Assembly (NCBI GenBank): GCA_001513145.1
Contig: LFSP01000038.1
Location: 1,687-43,276 of the forward strand
Source: Clostridia bacterium DTU025
GTDB taxonomy: Bacteria > Bacillota > DTU025
Direction of reading: 5' to 3'
Length of the DNA stretch: 41,590 nt
Under the pieces are notes generated by a model that was not told the origin of the DNA, did not search any database, and was given only the letters and a program-made list of their open reading frames with translations. The position numbers and the translations under genes are program-made. Shown here piece by piece: positions 16,412 to 24,801 of this stretch (positions are counted from its first letter, which is position 1; each line of letters opens with the position of its first letter).

Positions 16412-17152
16412 CTACAGGGCCAGCCCTCCGTCCACCTGCAGTACCGCGCCGTTCACAAAGGCCGCCTCGTCGGAAGCAAGGTAGAGATATGCGTAAGCTA
16501 TGTCGCGGGGCTCGCCCAGGCGGCCGAGGGGAGTCTTCTCCCTGATGTTCGTAAGGATCTTCTCGGGCACAGTGGACATCATGTCAGTCATGATGAACCC
16601 TGGAGCTACGGCGTTGACGGTGATCCCCTTACGTCCTAGCTCCTTAGCCCACACCTTAGTCATGCCGATGACACCGGCTTTGGTGGCCACGTAGTTCGTC
16701 TGCCCGAAGTTTCCGTAGATGCCGACAACGGACGAAGTGTTGATGATCCGCCCTGAACCCTTTGCGATCATCACCGGCGCCACAGCCTTGGTGCAGAGGT
16801 AGACGCCTTTGAGGTTTACGTTGATCACGCGGTCCCACTGATCGTCCGTCATCTTCACCAGCTGCGCGTCGGCGGTGATCCCGGCGTTGTTGACCAGCAC
16901 GTCGATGCGGCCGTAACGCTCAACCACCGCGTCCACCATGGCCTGCACGCTGGCTGCGTCGGTGACGTCGACGCGGAACGCGAGCGCCTCGCCTCCGCCT
17001 GCGTTGACGGAGGACGCGACCTCCTCAGCCGACTCCTGGTTGATATCGCAGACCATCACCTTGGCGCCTTCCTTGGCGAACAGCAGGGCAGCCTCCTTGC
17101 CCAGGCCGCGTCCGGCACCGGTGATCACTGCTACCTTACCGTCAAGTCGCAC
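16412..17152 (-). CDS. Short-chain dehydrogenase, FabG/PhaB-like 3-ketoacyl reductase
   Basis: Classical SDR of 246 aa with the NAD(P) motif TGAGRGLGKEA, the NNAG motif, the catalytic Ser in NTSSVVG and the Tyr-X3-Lys pair in NYVATKAG. Asp37-type residues after strand two (MVCDINQ) suggest NAD preference, which fits oxidation of a 3-hydroxyacyl-CoA. Translation begins with GTG (17150-17152) nine bases after GGGAGG. It is the first gene of the ten-gene run; four phased TGTAAC boxes lie about 95-130 bases upstream. Confidence 0.92.
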   Translation of the reverse strand: MRLDGKVAVITGAGRGLGKEAALLFAKEGAKVMVCDINQESAEEVASSVNAGGGEALAFRVDVTDAASVQAMVDAVVERYGRIDVLVNNAGITADAQLVKMTDDQWDRVINVNLKGVYLCTKAVAPVMIAKGSGRIINTSSVVGIYGNFGQTNYVATKAGVIGMTKVWAKELGRKGITVNAVAPGFIMTDMMSTVPEKILTNIREKTPLGRLGEPRDIAYAYLYLASDEAAFVNGAVLQVDGGLAL

Positions 17153-17245
17153 GCCTATTGGCCTCCCATCTCTTATGAGATCGTGTGCAATCGTGAGGAT
17201 CCCGGTCGAGGGTACAGGGATCTAGTCTGATGTTAGGGCATGGCA

Positions 17246-17284
17246 GTTACAGGGGAGTTACAGATGGGTTACAGGCGGGTTACA
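17246..17284 (-). promoter_or_regulatory. Four TGTAAC-N5 boxes, WalR/PhoP-like response-regulator site
   Basis: On the minus strand TGTAAC occurs four times at exactly 11-bp spacing (plus-strand GTTACA at 17246, 17257, 17268 and 17279). Each adjacent pair fits the published WalR consensus TGTWAH-N5-TGTWAH and, more generally, the phased direct repeats bound by OmpR/PhoB-family dimers. The boxes lie upstream of the dehydrogenase that starts the CoA/Liv operon and about 0.7 kb beyond the kinase gene of a two-component pair. No strong -35 is seen downstream, which would fit an activated promoter. The remaining 17153-17245 and 17285-17404 hold no gene. Confidence 0.6.
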
Positions 17285-17404
17285 ATTTCATGGGAGCACA
17301 CTCTGATAGGTAACGCCACGACACGGTGTTCGGTTCTTGGGCCCATCGAGCAGAGACGGTACCGCATCGCGGCGCTGGCTAGAGCCACACCCCGACAAGA
17401 CGCT

Positions 17405-17777
17405 CTACCTTACGCTGGATCCGAAAGGCTCTTGCGTAGTCCATGAGGTGGCTAACGCTCTGTAGATCCGGATAGAGACTCCGTTCACCTCGCCCCGTGT
17501 GACGCCGAGATCCAGCAGGCTCGGACCCCAGAAGTGAACCTTGACGGGAGGGTATGCCAGTCTGACTTTGCTCACGGCAATCGTCCATGCGCTCGGCGTT
17601 CGATCCGTATAGCCATGGCAGTACAGAGCGCTTTCCATGCACACGACGGGCCCGGGGAGGAGCCGGCCGATCATCTCAAGGTCGTCTGCTGTGAACCCCC
17701 TCCCCGAGCATGTCTGAGGTTGGGGCAATGCCGCCACGTGCCTCGAATATGCGTTTGACCTGATCGTATCCGCTCAT
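17405..17777 (-). pseudogene. Broken AbiEi-type antitoxin gene
   Basis: An ATG at 17775-17777, preceded by AAGGTGG, opens a frame reading MSGYDQVKRIFEARGGIAPT and on to GEGVHSRRP before a stop; this is the N-terminal winged-helix start of AbiEi-family antitoxins. The following frame (to 17405) continues with PGPVVCMESALYCHGYT, then KVRLAYPPVKVHFWG and GEVNGVSIRIYR, the conserved AbiEi core. The wing and linker, about 35 residues in between, are missing and the frame is shifted; the C-terminal part is also lost. No AbiEii toxin gene is present nearby. The gene is a dead remnant of a type IV toxin-antitoxin or phage-defence cassette. Confidence 0.75.
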
Positions 17778-17865
17778 GGATACCACCTTCGACAAGAGTA
17801 TCCGCTTTGCGTCGACCAGTTCCCTGACTCTGTGAGGCACTTAAGTGGGTGAAGGGATGAAGGTA

Positions 17866-17889
17866 GCCCCTACCTCAGCCGGTGGGGGC
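17866..17889 (-). terminator. Probable terminator of the efflux/two-component operon
   Basis: GCCCCTACC pairs with GGTGGGGGC (nine pairs, one T-G wobble) around a six-base loop, about 100 bases beyond the kinase stop. On the minus strand it is followed by TACCTTCATCCC, a weak T-rich run. Position supports termination of the minus-strand operon; the weak tract lowers certainty. Confidence 0.4.
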
Positions 17890-17988
17890 CGCCATGATGG
17901 TCATCGAAGACTGATCCGCCTGTCTGTGGGGTCGAAGCCCATCCGTCAACCTGTCATCCTTGCGATGGCACCTTCCAACTACAACTAG

Positions 17989-19584
17989 TCACGCTGGTTC
18001 TTCACCGTCAGCAACATCGTTCTCAGCGAGATCCACGTCGAACCAGAAGGCCACTCCACCTTCGACGTTATCACACCCGCAAGCGTTCCCGTGGGCATCC
18101 TGTACAGCCTTGACTATGCTCAGGCCCAGGCCGGTGCCGCCGTGGCTTCGGGTGCGAGCCCTGTCAAGCTTGTAGAAGCTGCTCCATATCAGCTCCTTGC
18201 AGTCAGCGGGTATGTGCTCGCCGGTGTTGAACACCGATACCCGAGCCTTGTGGTCCAGCTTTTCCACTGAGATACGGATGGTACGCCGGTCGTCGATGTT
18301 GTTGATGGCGTTGGTGATGTAGTTGACCAGCACCTGTTCCATCATGTCGATGTCGGCAACTACGTCTAGGTGACTCTCCCCCTCCACCGACAGCTCGATG
18401 CGGTATTCGTCCAGGTGAAGGGAGTTCTTCTTCACGACGCGGTTGATAAGGCCCACCATATCGAAGCTGGACTTCAAAGGCTCAACATAGCCCAGCTCGA
18501 TCTGGCTGAGCTTCAGGAGCTGGCCCACCAGCCGGTTCATGCGGGCGGTCTCGTCCATGATGACATCGCAGTAGAAGGCCCTGTTCTCCTCATCCTCGTT
18601 GATGTTCAGCTTCAGCCCTTCGGCATAGCCCTGGATCAGCGCTATGGGAGTCTTCAGCTCGTGCGATACGTTCGCGATGAACTCCTTGCGCAGCTCGTCT
18701 ATCCTGCGCTCGCGCTGGATGTCCTCCTGAAGCCGAACGTTGGCCTCCCTAAGCTCCCCGATAGTAGCCTCTAGCTTCCGCGACATCTCGTTGATGCTGG
18801 AGCCCAGGGCGCCGATCTCGTCATCGGAGTCACCCTCGTACCGCTCGGAGAAGTCGAGGCCCGCCACCTTCTCGGCGATCACCTTCATGCGTTCCACCGG
18901 CCGGGTGAACCGCCCTGCGTACCAGTACGCCACCAGACTGCCGGCAACCGCAACCAAAGTGCCGCTAATAAGGAAGAACCTGTTCGCGGCCGAGGCGCTC
19001 TCCTGCACGGGAGCCACCGGCGTGCGCAACATCACGTAGCCCCCGTCAGAGAGCACCCCCAGGAGGCTGATGAACTCCAGCTTCAACCTGTCATCGAAGG
19101 TGGAGCCCATCATGATGTAGTCGGAGTCGGTCAGCTGGCCCTTGATCTGCCTCAGAGGTTCGGCAAAGAACGGCTCACTGACAACCGGGGCAGTTACGCT
19201 GACGACGAAGCCCTCTCCGGTGCCGCCGACGGCGCCGACGGCGCCGCCGCCGCCCCGCTGCGCCAGTGTGGCTATCCGGCCCAGCCTTTCAAGAGCCATC
19301 GTCGAGTAGCGCACCTGAAGATCCGCGTCCACGACAGTGATGGTCAAGCCGTCCTTGCGCTCTATGGTCTCCAGCGCGAGAGCCAGCGCCTCGACATCGC
19401 CCGCCTCGTAGAGCTGTCGGATCTGCCGGTAGCGGCTGACCAGCGACGCCGTCTTCACCCTGTGATAGTACCGCCCAAGCAGCTGCCAATTCAGCACCCA
19501 CGACAGCAGCACGAACAGTGCCACCACGCCGACGATGCCAACGAACAGCTTGCCTCGGATGGTCCGGATTCTGGGGAACCTCAC
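17989..19584 (-). CDS. Membrane sensor histidine kinase
   Basis: Kinase of 531 aa: transmembrane helix about 14-34, an extracytoplasmic sensor of about 170 residues, a second helix about 203-225, then HAMP, coiled linker, HisKA and HATPase domains. The phosphorylated His is in VSHELKTPIALIQGY. The ATP lid shows N-box NYITNAINN, a G1-type VFNTGEHIP without the usual DxGxG, and G2 GGTGLGLSIV. A Gly/Ala run (about residues 111-121) lies in the sensor domain. Start is 2 bases after the regulator stop, so the pair is co-made. Being downstream of the TolC genes, it probably senses envelope or drug stress. Confidence 0.93.
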   Translation of the reverse strand: MRFPRIRTIRGKLFVGIVGVVALFVLLSWVLNWQLLGRYYHRVKTASLVSRYRQIRQLYEAGDVEALALALETIERKDGLTITVVDADLQVRYSTMALERLGRIATLAQRGGGGAVGAVGGTGEGFVVSVTAPVVSEPFFAEPLRQIKGQLTDSDYIMMGSTFDDRLKLEFISLLGVLSDGGYVMLRTPVAPVQESASAANRFFLISGTLVAVAGSLVAYWYAGRFTRPVERMKVIAEKVAGLDFSERYEGDSDDEIGALGSSINEMSRKLEATIGELREANVRLQEDIQRERRIDELRKEFIANVSHELKTPIALIQGYAEGLKLNINEDEENRAFYCDVIMDETARMNRLVGQLLKLSQIELGYVEPLKSSFDMVGLINRVVKKNSLHLDEYRIELSVEGESHLDVVADIDMMEQVLVNYITNAINNIDDRRTIRISVEKLDHKARVSVFNTGEHIPADCKELIWSSFYKLDRARTRSHGGTGLGLSIVKAVQDAHGNACGCDNVEGGVAFWFDVDLAENDVADGEEPA

Positions 19585-19586
19585 TC

Positions 19587-20279
19587 CTAATCAGCCTCGA
19601 ATCTGTAGCCGATGCCGCGCACGGTCTGGATGAACTCAGCCGCCGGTCCCAGCTTGGATCGAAGTCTCTTCACGTGTGTATCGACTGTCCTCACGTCTCC
19701 GAAGTAGTCGTAGTCCCACACCGCGTTCAGGATCTGATCCCGCCCTAGAGCCTGCCCGGCGTTGTCGATGAAGTACGTGAGAAGCTCGTACTCCTTGGGG
19801 CTCAGGTCCACTTTCTCGCCGGCCACCGTCACCACGTGCTTTGCGTCGTCCACCTCCAGCACGCCGAAGCGGCGCACTCCCTTGCCGCCGCCGCGGACCC
19901 GGCGCAGCAGCGCCTTCGCCCTCGCTACGAGGATTGCCGGGCTGAACGGTTTGGTGACGTACTCATCCGCCCCGATGTCGAAGCCGAAAAGCTGGTCGTG
20001 CTCCTCGGCTCTGGCGGTCAGCATGATGATGGGCACCTGTGACCTCTTGCGGATCTCTCGACATACGACCCACCCATCCAGTCCCGGCATCATCACGTCA
20101 AGGATAACCAGGTCGATCTTGGGATCGGCAAGGAACATGTCCAGAGCCTGGCTTCCGTCAGCAGCCTCCAGTATGGTGAAGCCCTCTCGCCTGAAGAAGT
20201 CGGCAACGAGCCTCCTCATCCTGGCCTCGTCGTCCGCTATCAGCACTCTGGTCATGTCACCTGCCACTCCCTCCGTCAT
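19587..20279 (-). CDS. OmpR/PhoB-family response regulator
   Basis: Regulator of 222-230 aa. The receiver has the acidic pair in LIADDEARM, the phospho-acceptor Asp in LVILDVMMPGLDGW, Thr in IIMLTAR and Lys in YVTKPFSP. The C-terminal winged helix carries YDYFGDVRTVDTHVKRLRSK, whose recognition segment closely resembles that of WalR-type regulators. The ATG at 20277-20279 overlaps the TolC stop as ATGA; a second ATG at 20253-20255 begins the conserved domain directly (MTRVLIADD) and may be the true start. The WalR-like helix makes it the first candidate to bind the TGTAAC boxes at 17246-17284. Confidence 0.93.
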   Translation of the reverse strand: MTEGVAGDMTRVLIADDEARMRRLVADFFRREGFTILEAADGSQALDMFLADPKIDLVILDVMMPGLDGWVVCREIRKRSQVPIIMLTARAEEHDQLFGFDIGADEYVTKPFSPAILVARAKALLRRVRGGGKGVRRFGVLEVDDAKHVVTVAGEKVDLSPKEYELLTYFIDNAGQALGRDQILNAVWDYDYFGDVRTVDTHVKRLRSKLGPAAEFIQTVRGIGYRFEAD

Positions 20280-21385
20280 CTCGTGATCAAGCCCATGGCG
20301 TCACCGCCGGTGAGCGCGACGATCCTCAGGACCTGCAGGAACAGGTCGATCTTGGCTTGCACCGCCCTGAACTGCGCCTGCTCAGCCGAGCTCACCTGGC
20401 TATCCAGCTCGTACTGGAGCATCTCGCCGTGGTCGAACCTGATCCTCGCCACCTCTAGGTCGGCCGCCGCCAGCTCGGCTGAGATGGTCTGCATCTCCAG
20501 GCTCCTCATCAGCGACTCCAGCGTGGCCAGGGCGTTGTCGACCGAACTCACCAGTGACTTCTCAGCATCCGACAGCCTCGCCTGGGCATCACTGTCGGCC
20601 TTGGCGGCCTGATCCCGCTCGTTCTTGGTGGCTATCATCGGGTCCTTCAGCGCCTCATGCTTCCTGCGCGCGATGTCCGCCGCGGCGGCCGCCGAGAAGT
20701 ACGACGAGCTTGCCTTGCGCGCCGCCTCCAGGACCTCGTCCCTGGCGAACTCCACTTCGCCGGTGTAGAGCGAGCTCACGTCGGTGGTCAGCGCTATCGT
20801 GTCGGCAGGCTCCAACCCCGCGGCCTCGCAGAAGCTCTCCTTCACCTGCTTGATGTTGATCTCGGCCTTCACCAGAGCGTCGGTGGCCGATATGTAGGAG
20901 TTCTCCTGCTGCAGCACGGAGTCCCGGGTGGTGAGACCGGCTTCGTAGCGCAACCTCGTCACGCGGAGCCTTTCCTCGGCCACGTTCAGCGCCACGCGCT
21001 TAGCCGCAAGATCCCGCATGGCCTGGTCCAAGTCGACGTAAGCCTGAACCGCCTTAATCACCACGTTGTTAACGGTCTCCTGCAGTGCAAGCTTCCTGGT
21101 GTACGCCGTGTTCTCCAGTTCCTCTATGGTAAGGCGGGCCTGTTTCTCAGCCACAGCCCTCTGCCACTGCGTCTCGGCGTTCTCAGCGTTCTCCCTGGCA
21201 GTGGCCACCTCGTCGCTGTTGGCGACGTACGCGGCCACGTAATCTGCAAGACTGATCTCCAGGACTCCCTCGGCCTGGCCCGCAGCCACCGTGCGGCCGG
21301 GCGCCATCGTCACAGCCAACGCCACCGCCGCCAGCGCCAGCACCAATCTCATGCAGACTGCCTTGTTCAGATTCATTGATTTCAT
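20276..21385 (-). CDS. TolC-family-like coiled-coil protein lacking barrel hairpins
   Basis: Secreted protein of 369 aa from the ATG at 21383-21385, which follows a GGGGGG run. Signal peptide covers about residues 1-35 (ending near GRTVAAG). The rest is almost wholly alpha-helical heptad sequence in two repeats with the outer-membrane-efflux family marks (RYEAGLTTRDSVLQQENSY and RFDHGEMLQYELDSQ). The two beta-hairpin stretches that build the TolC membrane barrel are not visible where expected, although its neighbour has them. It may be a periplasmic or wall-spanning partner rather than a true outer-membrane channel. It overlaps the response regulator by 4 bases. Confidence 0.8.
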   Translation of the reverse strand: MKSMNLNKAVCMRLVLALAAVALAVTMAPGRTVAAGQAEGVLEISLADYVAAYVANSDEVATARENAENAETQWQRAVAEKQARLTIEELENTAYTRKLALQETVNNVVIKAVQAYVDLDQAMRDLAAKRVALNVAEERLRVTRLRYEAGLTTRDSVLQQENSYISATDALVKAEINIKQVKESFCEAAGLEPADTIALTTDVSSLYTGEVEFARDEVLEAARKASSSYFSAAAAADIARRKHEALKDPMIATKNERDQAAKADSDAQARLSDAEKSLVSSVDNALATLESLMRSLEMQTISAELAAADLEVARIRFDHGEMLQYELDSQVSSAEQAQFRAVQAKIDLFLQVLRIVALTGGDAMGLITR

Positions 21386-21409
21386 CTGATATCCCCCCAA
21401 ATCCTCTTG

Positions 21410-22909
21410 TCACATTCCACAGTAGTTCATCAGCGAATACCAGGCCTGCCAGACTCCGCCCCAGTTGGCCATGTAGTTGTTGCGGGCAGTGGTCAGGTTC
21501 AGCTGGGCCCTCTCAAGATCCACCATGAGCAGGTCTCCCTCGGCATACGCCTTAAGCGCCTCGTCGTAAGCCTTCTGCGCGTTCTCCAGCTGTGACCTCC
21601 ACTTCTCCGCCGACCAGAGGTCCAGGTTCAGCTGCTCGACGCTCCTCTGCACCTCCTCAACCACCGCCTTGCGCCGCGCCTCCACCGCCTGCCGCTGCCT
21701 CTCCACGGCGATCTCCGCCCGCCTGATGTTCAGGCCCCGCGACCCGTCCAGGCTCCAACTTGCGGACGCGCTCACCACTGGCTTGCTTCCGCCAGTCGAG
21801 AGCTGCACATCCACCGACACCGCAGGCAGCAGGCTTCTCGCCGCGTCAAGATCGCTCAGCGCGGAATCGAGTTCGAGATGGGCCTTTATCAGGTTCAGGT
21901 CGTTGTTCAGGGCCGCCTCCACCAGCGCCTCAAGCTCGGGCACCTCCATATCGAACTCCGGAAGGTCCGCGAAGGTGGCATTCGACATGTCGACGCCAGT
22001 TATCTCGGCAAGGTCTAACCTCATCCATCTCTCGTCGTTCTCCGCCCTCGCCAGGGCGATCTGGCAGTCCAGCACCTTCATGGCCGCCTGCTCCACCTCG
22101 GAATCTGCGGCTATCCCGGCCTCCCGCCGCCGCCTGGCTATCTCAAGGGCTACCTCCGCCAGGCGTAGCTCCTCCCGGGCCACAGCCGTTGCCTTCACCG
22201 ACTTGATGGCGTTGATGTACGCCTTCTGCGCCGCGAGCCTCGTCGAAGCCTCAGCGGCCCGATACTCCAGAACCGACATATTGGCCGCCTGCCGCGCCTG
22301 CGCGTTCGGCCCGAGGGCCCCGAGGAGCCTCTCTATCGTCCCAGCATCCCCCCGGACACCAGCGCCACCGTCGCCGCCGTCGTCACCGCCGCTGCCAGCG
22401 CCGGCCCCTGCCAGCCACGTCTTAGGCAGTGTATAGGAGATCTTCACCGACCCGGTCTCCCGGTCGAAGTCGTAACTCCCCGTCACGCTGATCCTTTCGG
22501 TAACGGGCACCCTCACCGACACCCGCTCCCCGTCGCTGCGGTCGCCAGAGGGCGCTCCGCCGCCAGAACCATCCTGGTTGCTTATCCCGCCCGATAGCGT
22601 GATGCTGGATGACCGCAGCGCCACGCTGAGCTTTTCCGATATTTCAGCCAGCTCCAGCCTGCTGGTGGCGTCGAGGCTTTTCCGCCAGGTCTCCACAGCC
22701 GCGTCCACAAACGAGTCGATGGTCCATAGGGTGCCCGACCCTGCGCCCGCCGCCAGCGTCTCCACATCCACCGTCCCCGCCCCGGCTGTCGGCGCAGCCG
22801 CAGCCGTGGCAGCCATAGCCGCCGTCGCCGTTTCCGCCGCAGCAGTGGCCGTCGTAGCCGCCAACACGACCGCCATCGCCACCAACACGAGTCCCCTGGC
22901 AACCCTCAT
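21410..22909 (-). CDS. TolC-family outer-membrane efflux protein
   Basis: Protein of 499 aa with an Ala-rich signal/low-complexity N-terminus (about 1-45), then two helical-hairpin repeats. Between helices of the first repeat lie strand-like stretches (RVSVRVPVTERISVTGSYDF, then SVKISYTLPK), and in the second repeat AVSVDVQLSTGG and VVSASASWSLDG, matching the two barrel hairpins of TolC. A Gly/Asp/Ala-rich loop of about 25 residues follows the first hairpin. The start overlaps the permease stop by 4 bases. It should complete a tripartite MacAB-type pump. Its presence argues for an outer membrane, although TolC-family members are reported in some monoderm genomes. Confidence 0.85.
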   Translation of the reverse strand: MRVARGLVLVAMAVVLAATTATAAAETATAAMAATAAAAPTAGAGTVDVETLAAGAGSGTLWTIDSFVDAAVETWRKSLDATSRLELAEISEKLSVALRSSSITLSGGISNQDGSGGGAPSGDRSDGERVSVRVPVTERISVTGSYDFDRETGSVKISYTLPKTWLAGAGAGSGGDDGGDGGAGVRGDAGTIERLLGALGPNAQARQAANMSVLEYRAAEASTRLAAQKAYINAIKSVKATAVAREELRLAEVALEIARRRREAGIAADSEVEQAAMKVLDCQIALARAENDERWMRLDLAEITGVDMSNATFADLPEFDMEVPELEALVEAALNNDLNLIKAHLELDSALSDLDAARSLLPAVSVDVQLSTGGSKPVVSASASWSLDGSRGLNIRRAEIAVERQRQAVEARRKAVVEEVQRSVEQLNLDLWSAEKWRSQLENAQKAYDEALKAYAEGDLLMVDLERAQLNLTTARNNYMANWGGVWQAWYSLMNYCGM

Positions 22910-24078
22910 TCGTACCTCAACCCCTCAATAGGATCTAGTTTGGCCGCCTTGTACGCGGGGTAGGCTCCGAAGAACATGCCCACCGACAGCGACAGTACGA
23001 AGCCCAGCACCACGGACTGCATATCCACTGCCGTTGGCCACCCGAAGATCCGGCTGACCACCGCGGACCCTCCGAATCCCACAGCCACCCCCAACAGGCC
23101 TCCCGTAAGGCTTATGGCGGCCGACTCCAGCAGGAACTGAACCAGTATCTCGCCTTCCTTGGCGCCCAGCGCCTTCCTTATGGCTATCTCCCTGATGCGC
23201 TCCGTCACCGACACCAGCATGATGTTCATGATCCCGATGCCGCCGACCACCAGTGACACGGCAGCGATGCCAGCAAGCAGCATCGTCATGGTGGCACTGA
23301 CGTTGGACACCACCTCCAGCATGTCCGCCTGGTTCGACACCCGGAATGCCCTCTCGTCGCCAGTGAGGCCAAGCAGCGTCGCGTACACCTGGTCGTACGC
23401 CATGCCCATCACCGACTCGTCCACCGCCTGCGCGACTATGCTGTTGAGGTTCTTGTTACCGGTGACCCTCTGCTGCATCGTGGTATAAGGCACATACATC
23501 ATGTTGTCGACGCTGGCAAACCCGCTGTCACCCTGGGCCTGCGCCACGCCTACCACCGTGAACCGCACCCGCTCGAAACGCACCCTCTGGCCTATCGGGT
23601 CAGCCTCCCCGAACAGCTCCTCGGCCAGGTCAGCCCCTAGCACGCAGTTCCACGTGTTCTGCTGGATGTCAGCCTCCGTAAGCCACCTGCCCCGAGCCAC
23701 CTTCAGGTTCCGCACCTCGGCGTAGTTCACCGACGTCCCCATCAGCGTAGTGGTCATGCCCACCGAGCCGTACGCCGCGGTCCCCGAAGTCTGCACCTGG
23801 GGCACCACCTGTCTGATGGTGCTGATGGCCTCGATATACGGCAGCACGTCGTTGTTTATCGGCGACCTCGACGTCCTGTAACCCGCGCTAACCGTGATCA
23901 GGTTCGACCCTAGCCGCTGGATCTGCGCCTCCGTCTGCCGCCTGGCGCCGGTGCCTATGGACACCACGATGATCACCGCCGACACGCCGATGATGACGCC
24001 CAGCGCTGTCAGGATAGAACGGAACGTGTTGCTGGTGATGCCTCCTAGGGCCAGCTTGAACGTGTCAGATAGCCTCAT
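22906..24078 (-). CDS. MacB-type ABC transporter permease
   Basis: Permease of 390 aa from the ATG at 24076-24078, overlapping the ATPase stop as ATGA. Topology is that of MacB/FtsX proteins: one N-terminal helix (about 19-41), a large extracytoplasmic MacB core domain (about 45-265), then three helices near the C-terminus. Family marks are LTALGVIIGVSAVI, GIGIMNIMLVSVTER and REIAIRKALGA. It works as a mechanotransmission pump with the ATPase, adaptor and TolC proteins encoded around it. The substrate is unknown: drugs, peptides and lipids all fit. Confidence 0.93.
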   Translation of the reverse strand: MRLSDTFKLALGGITSNTFRSILTALGVIIGVSAVIIVVSIGTGARRQTEAQIQRLGSNLITVSAGYRTSRSPINNDVLPYIEAISTIRQVVPQVQTSGTAAYGSVGMTTTLMGTSVNYAEVRNLKVARGRWLTEADIQQNTWNCVLGADLAEELFGEADPIGQRVRFERVRFTVVGVAQAQGDSGFASVDNMMYVPYTTMQQRVTGNKNLNSIVAQAVDESVMGMAYDQVYATLLGLTGDERAFRVSNQADMLEVVSNVSATMTMLLAGIAAVSLVVGGIGIMNIMLVSVTERIREIAIRKALGAKEGEILVQFLLESAAISLTGGLLGVAVGFGGSAVVSRIFGWPTAVDMQSVVLGFVLSLSVGMFFGAYPAYKAAKLDPIEGLRYE

Positions 24079-24788
24079 GACGCCGCACCCCCGGCCGCCT
24101 GCCGCCTGTCCTCGACGCACACGCCGTCCCTGAACGTCAGCACCCGCGGCGTGCACGCTGCCACTTCCGGCTCATGCGTCACCACGATCACCGTGATCCC
24201 ACGCCTGTTCATGTCCGTCAGGAGGTCCATGATCTCACGGCTGGCCGCAGTATCCAGGTTACCTGTGGGCTCGTCGGCCAGCACCAGCTTCGGCTCGCTC
24301 ACGATCGCCCTGGCAATCGCCACCCTCTGCTGCTGCCCGCCCGAGAGCTCGCTGGGCTTATGATGGGCCCTGTCCCCAACGCCCACCATCTCCAGCGCGC
24401 GCATCGCCGCCTCGCGCCGCTTCTTCGGCGGCACCCCAGCGTACACCATCGGCAGCTCCACGTTGCCCAACGCGTTCAGCTTCGGAAGCAGGTTGAACGA
24501 CTGGAACACGAACCCTATGGTCCTGTTCCTCACTTCCGCCAGCTCGTTGGAGCTCAGTCCCTGCACCGGCCTTCCGTGCAGCAGGTACTCGCCCGACGTC
24601 GGCCTGTCCAAACACCCCAGTATGTTCAGCAGCGTCGACTTGCCTGAGCCCGAGTGGCCCATTATCGCCAGGAACTCTCCCTCTTCCACCTGGAGACTGA
24701 CCCCTCGCAGCGCATGCACCTTCACCGCACCACGCCCCATGGAGTAGACCTTGGTCACATCTCGAAGCTGTATCATACTCACTGACAT
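24075..24788 (-). CDS. MacB-type ABC transporter ATPase (LolD-like)
   Basis: ATPase of about 237 aa with Walker A GHSGSGKST, signature LSGGQQQRVAIARAI, Walker B LVLADEPTGNLDT and an H-loop in VVTHEPEVAA, all characteristic of the MacB/LolD subfamily. ATG at 24786-24788 follows AAGG by seven bases; an upstream GTG is possible. It lies 13 bases after the adaptor stop and overlaps the permease start, giving a four-gene pump order adaptor-ATPase-permease-TolC. Confidence 0.94.
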   Translation of the reverse strand: MSVSMIQLRDVTKVYSMGRGAVKVHALRGVSLQVEEGEFLAIMGHSGSGKSTLLNILGCLDRPTSGEYLLHGRPVQGLSSNELAEVRNRTIGFVFQSFNLLPKLNALGNVELPMVYAGVPPKKRREAAMRALEMVGVGDRAHHKPSELSGGQQQRVAIARAIVSEPKLVLADEPTGNLDTAASREIMDLLTDMNRRGITVIVVTHEPEVAACTPRVLTFRDGVCVEDRRQAAGGAAS

Positions 24789-24801
24789 CACTCAGCCTTC
24801 G

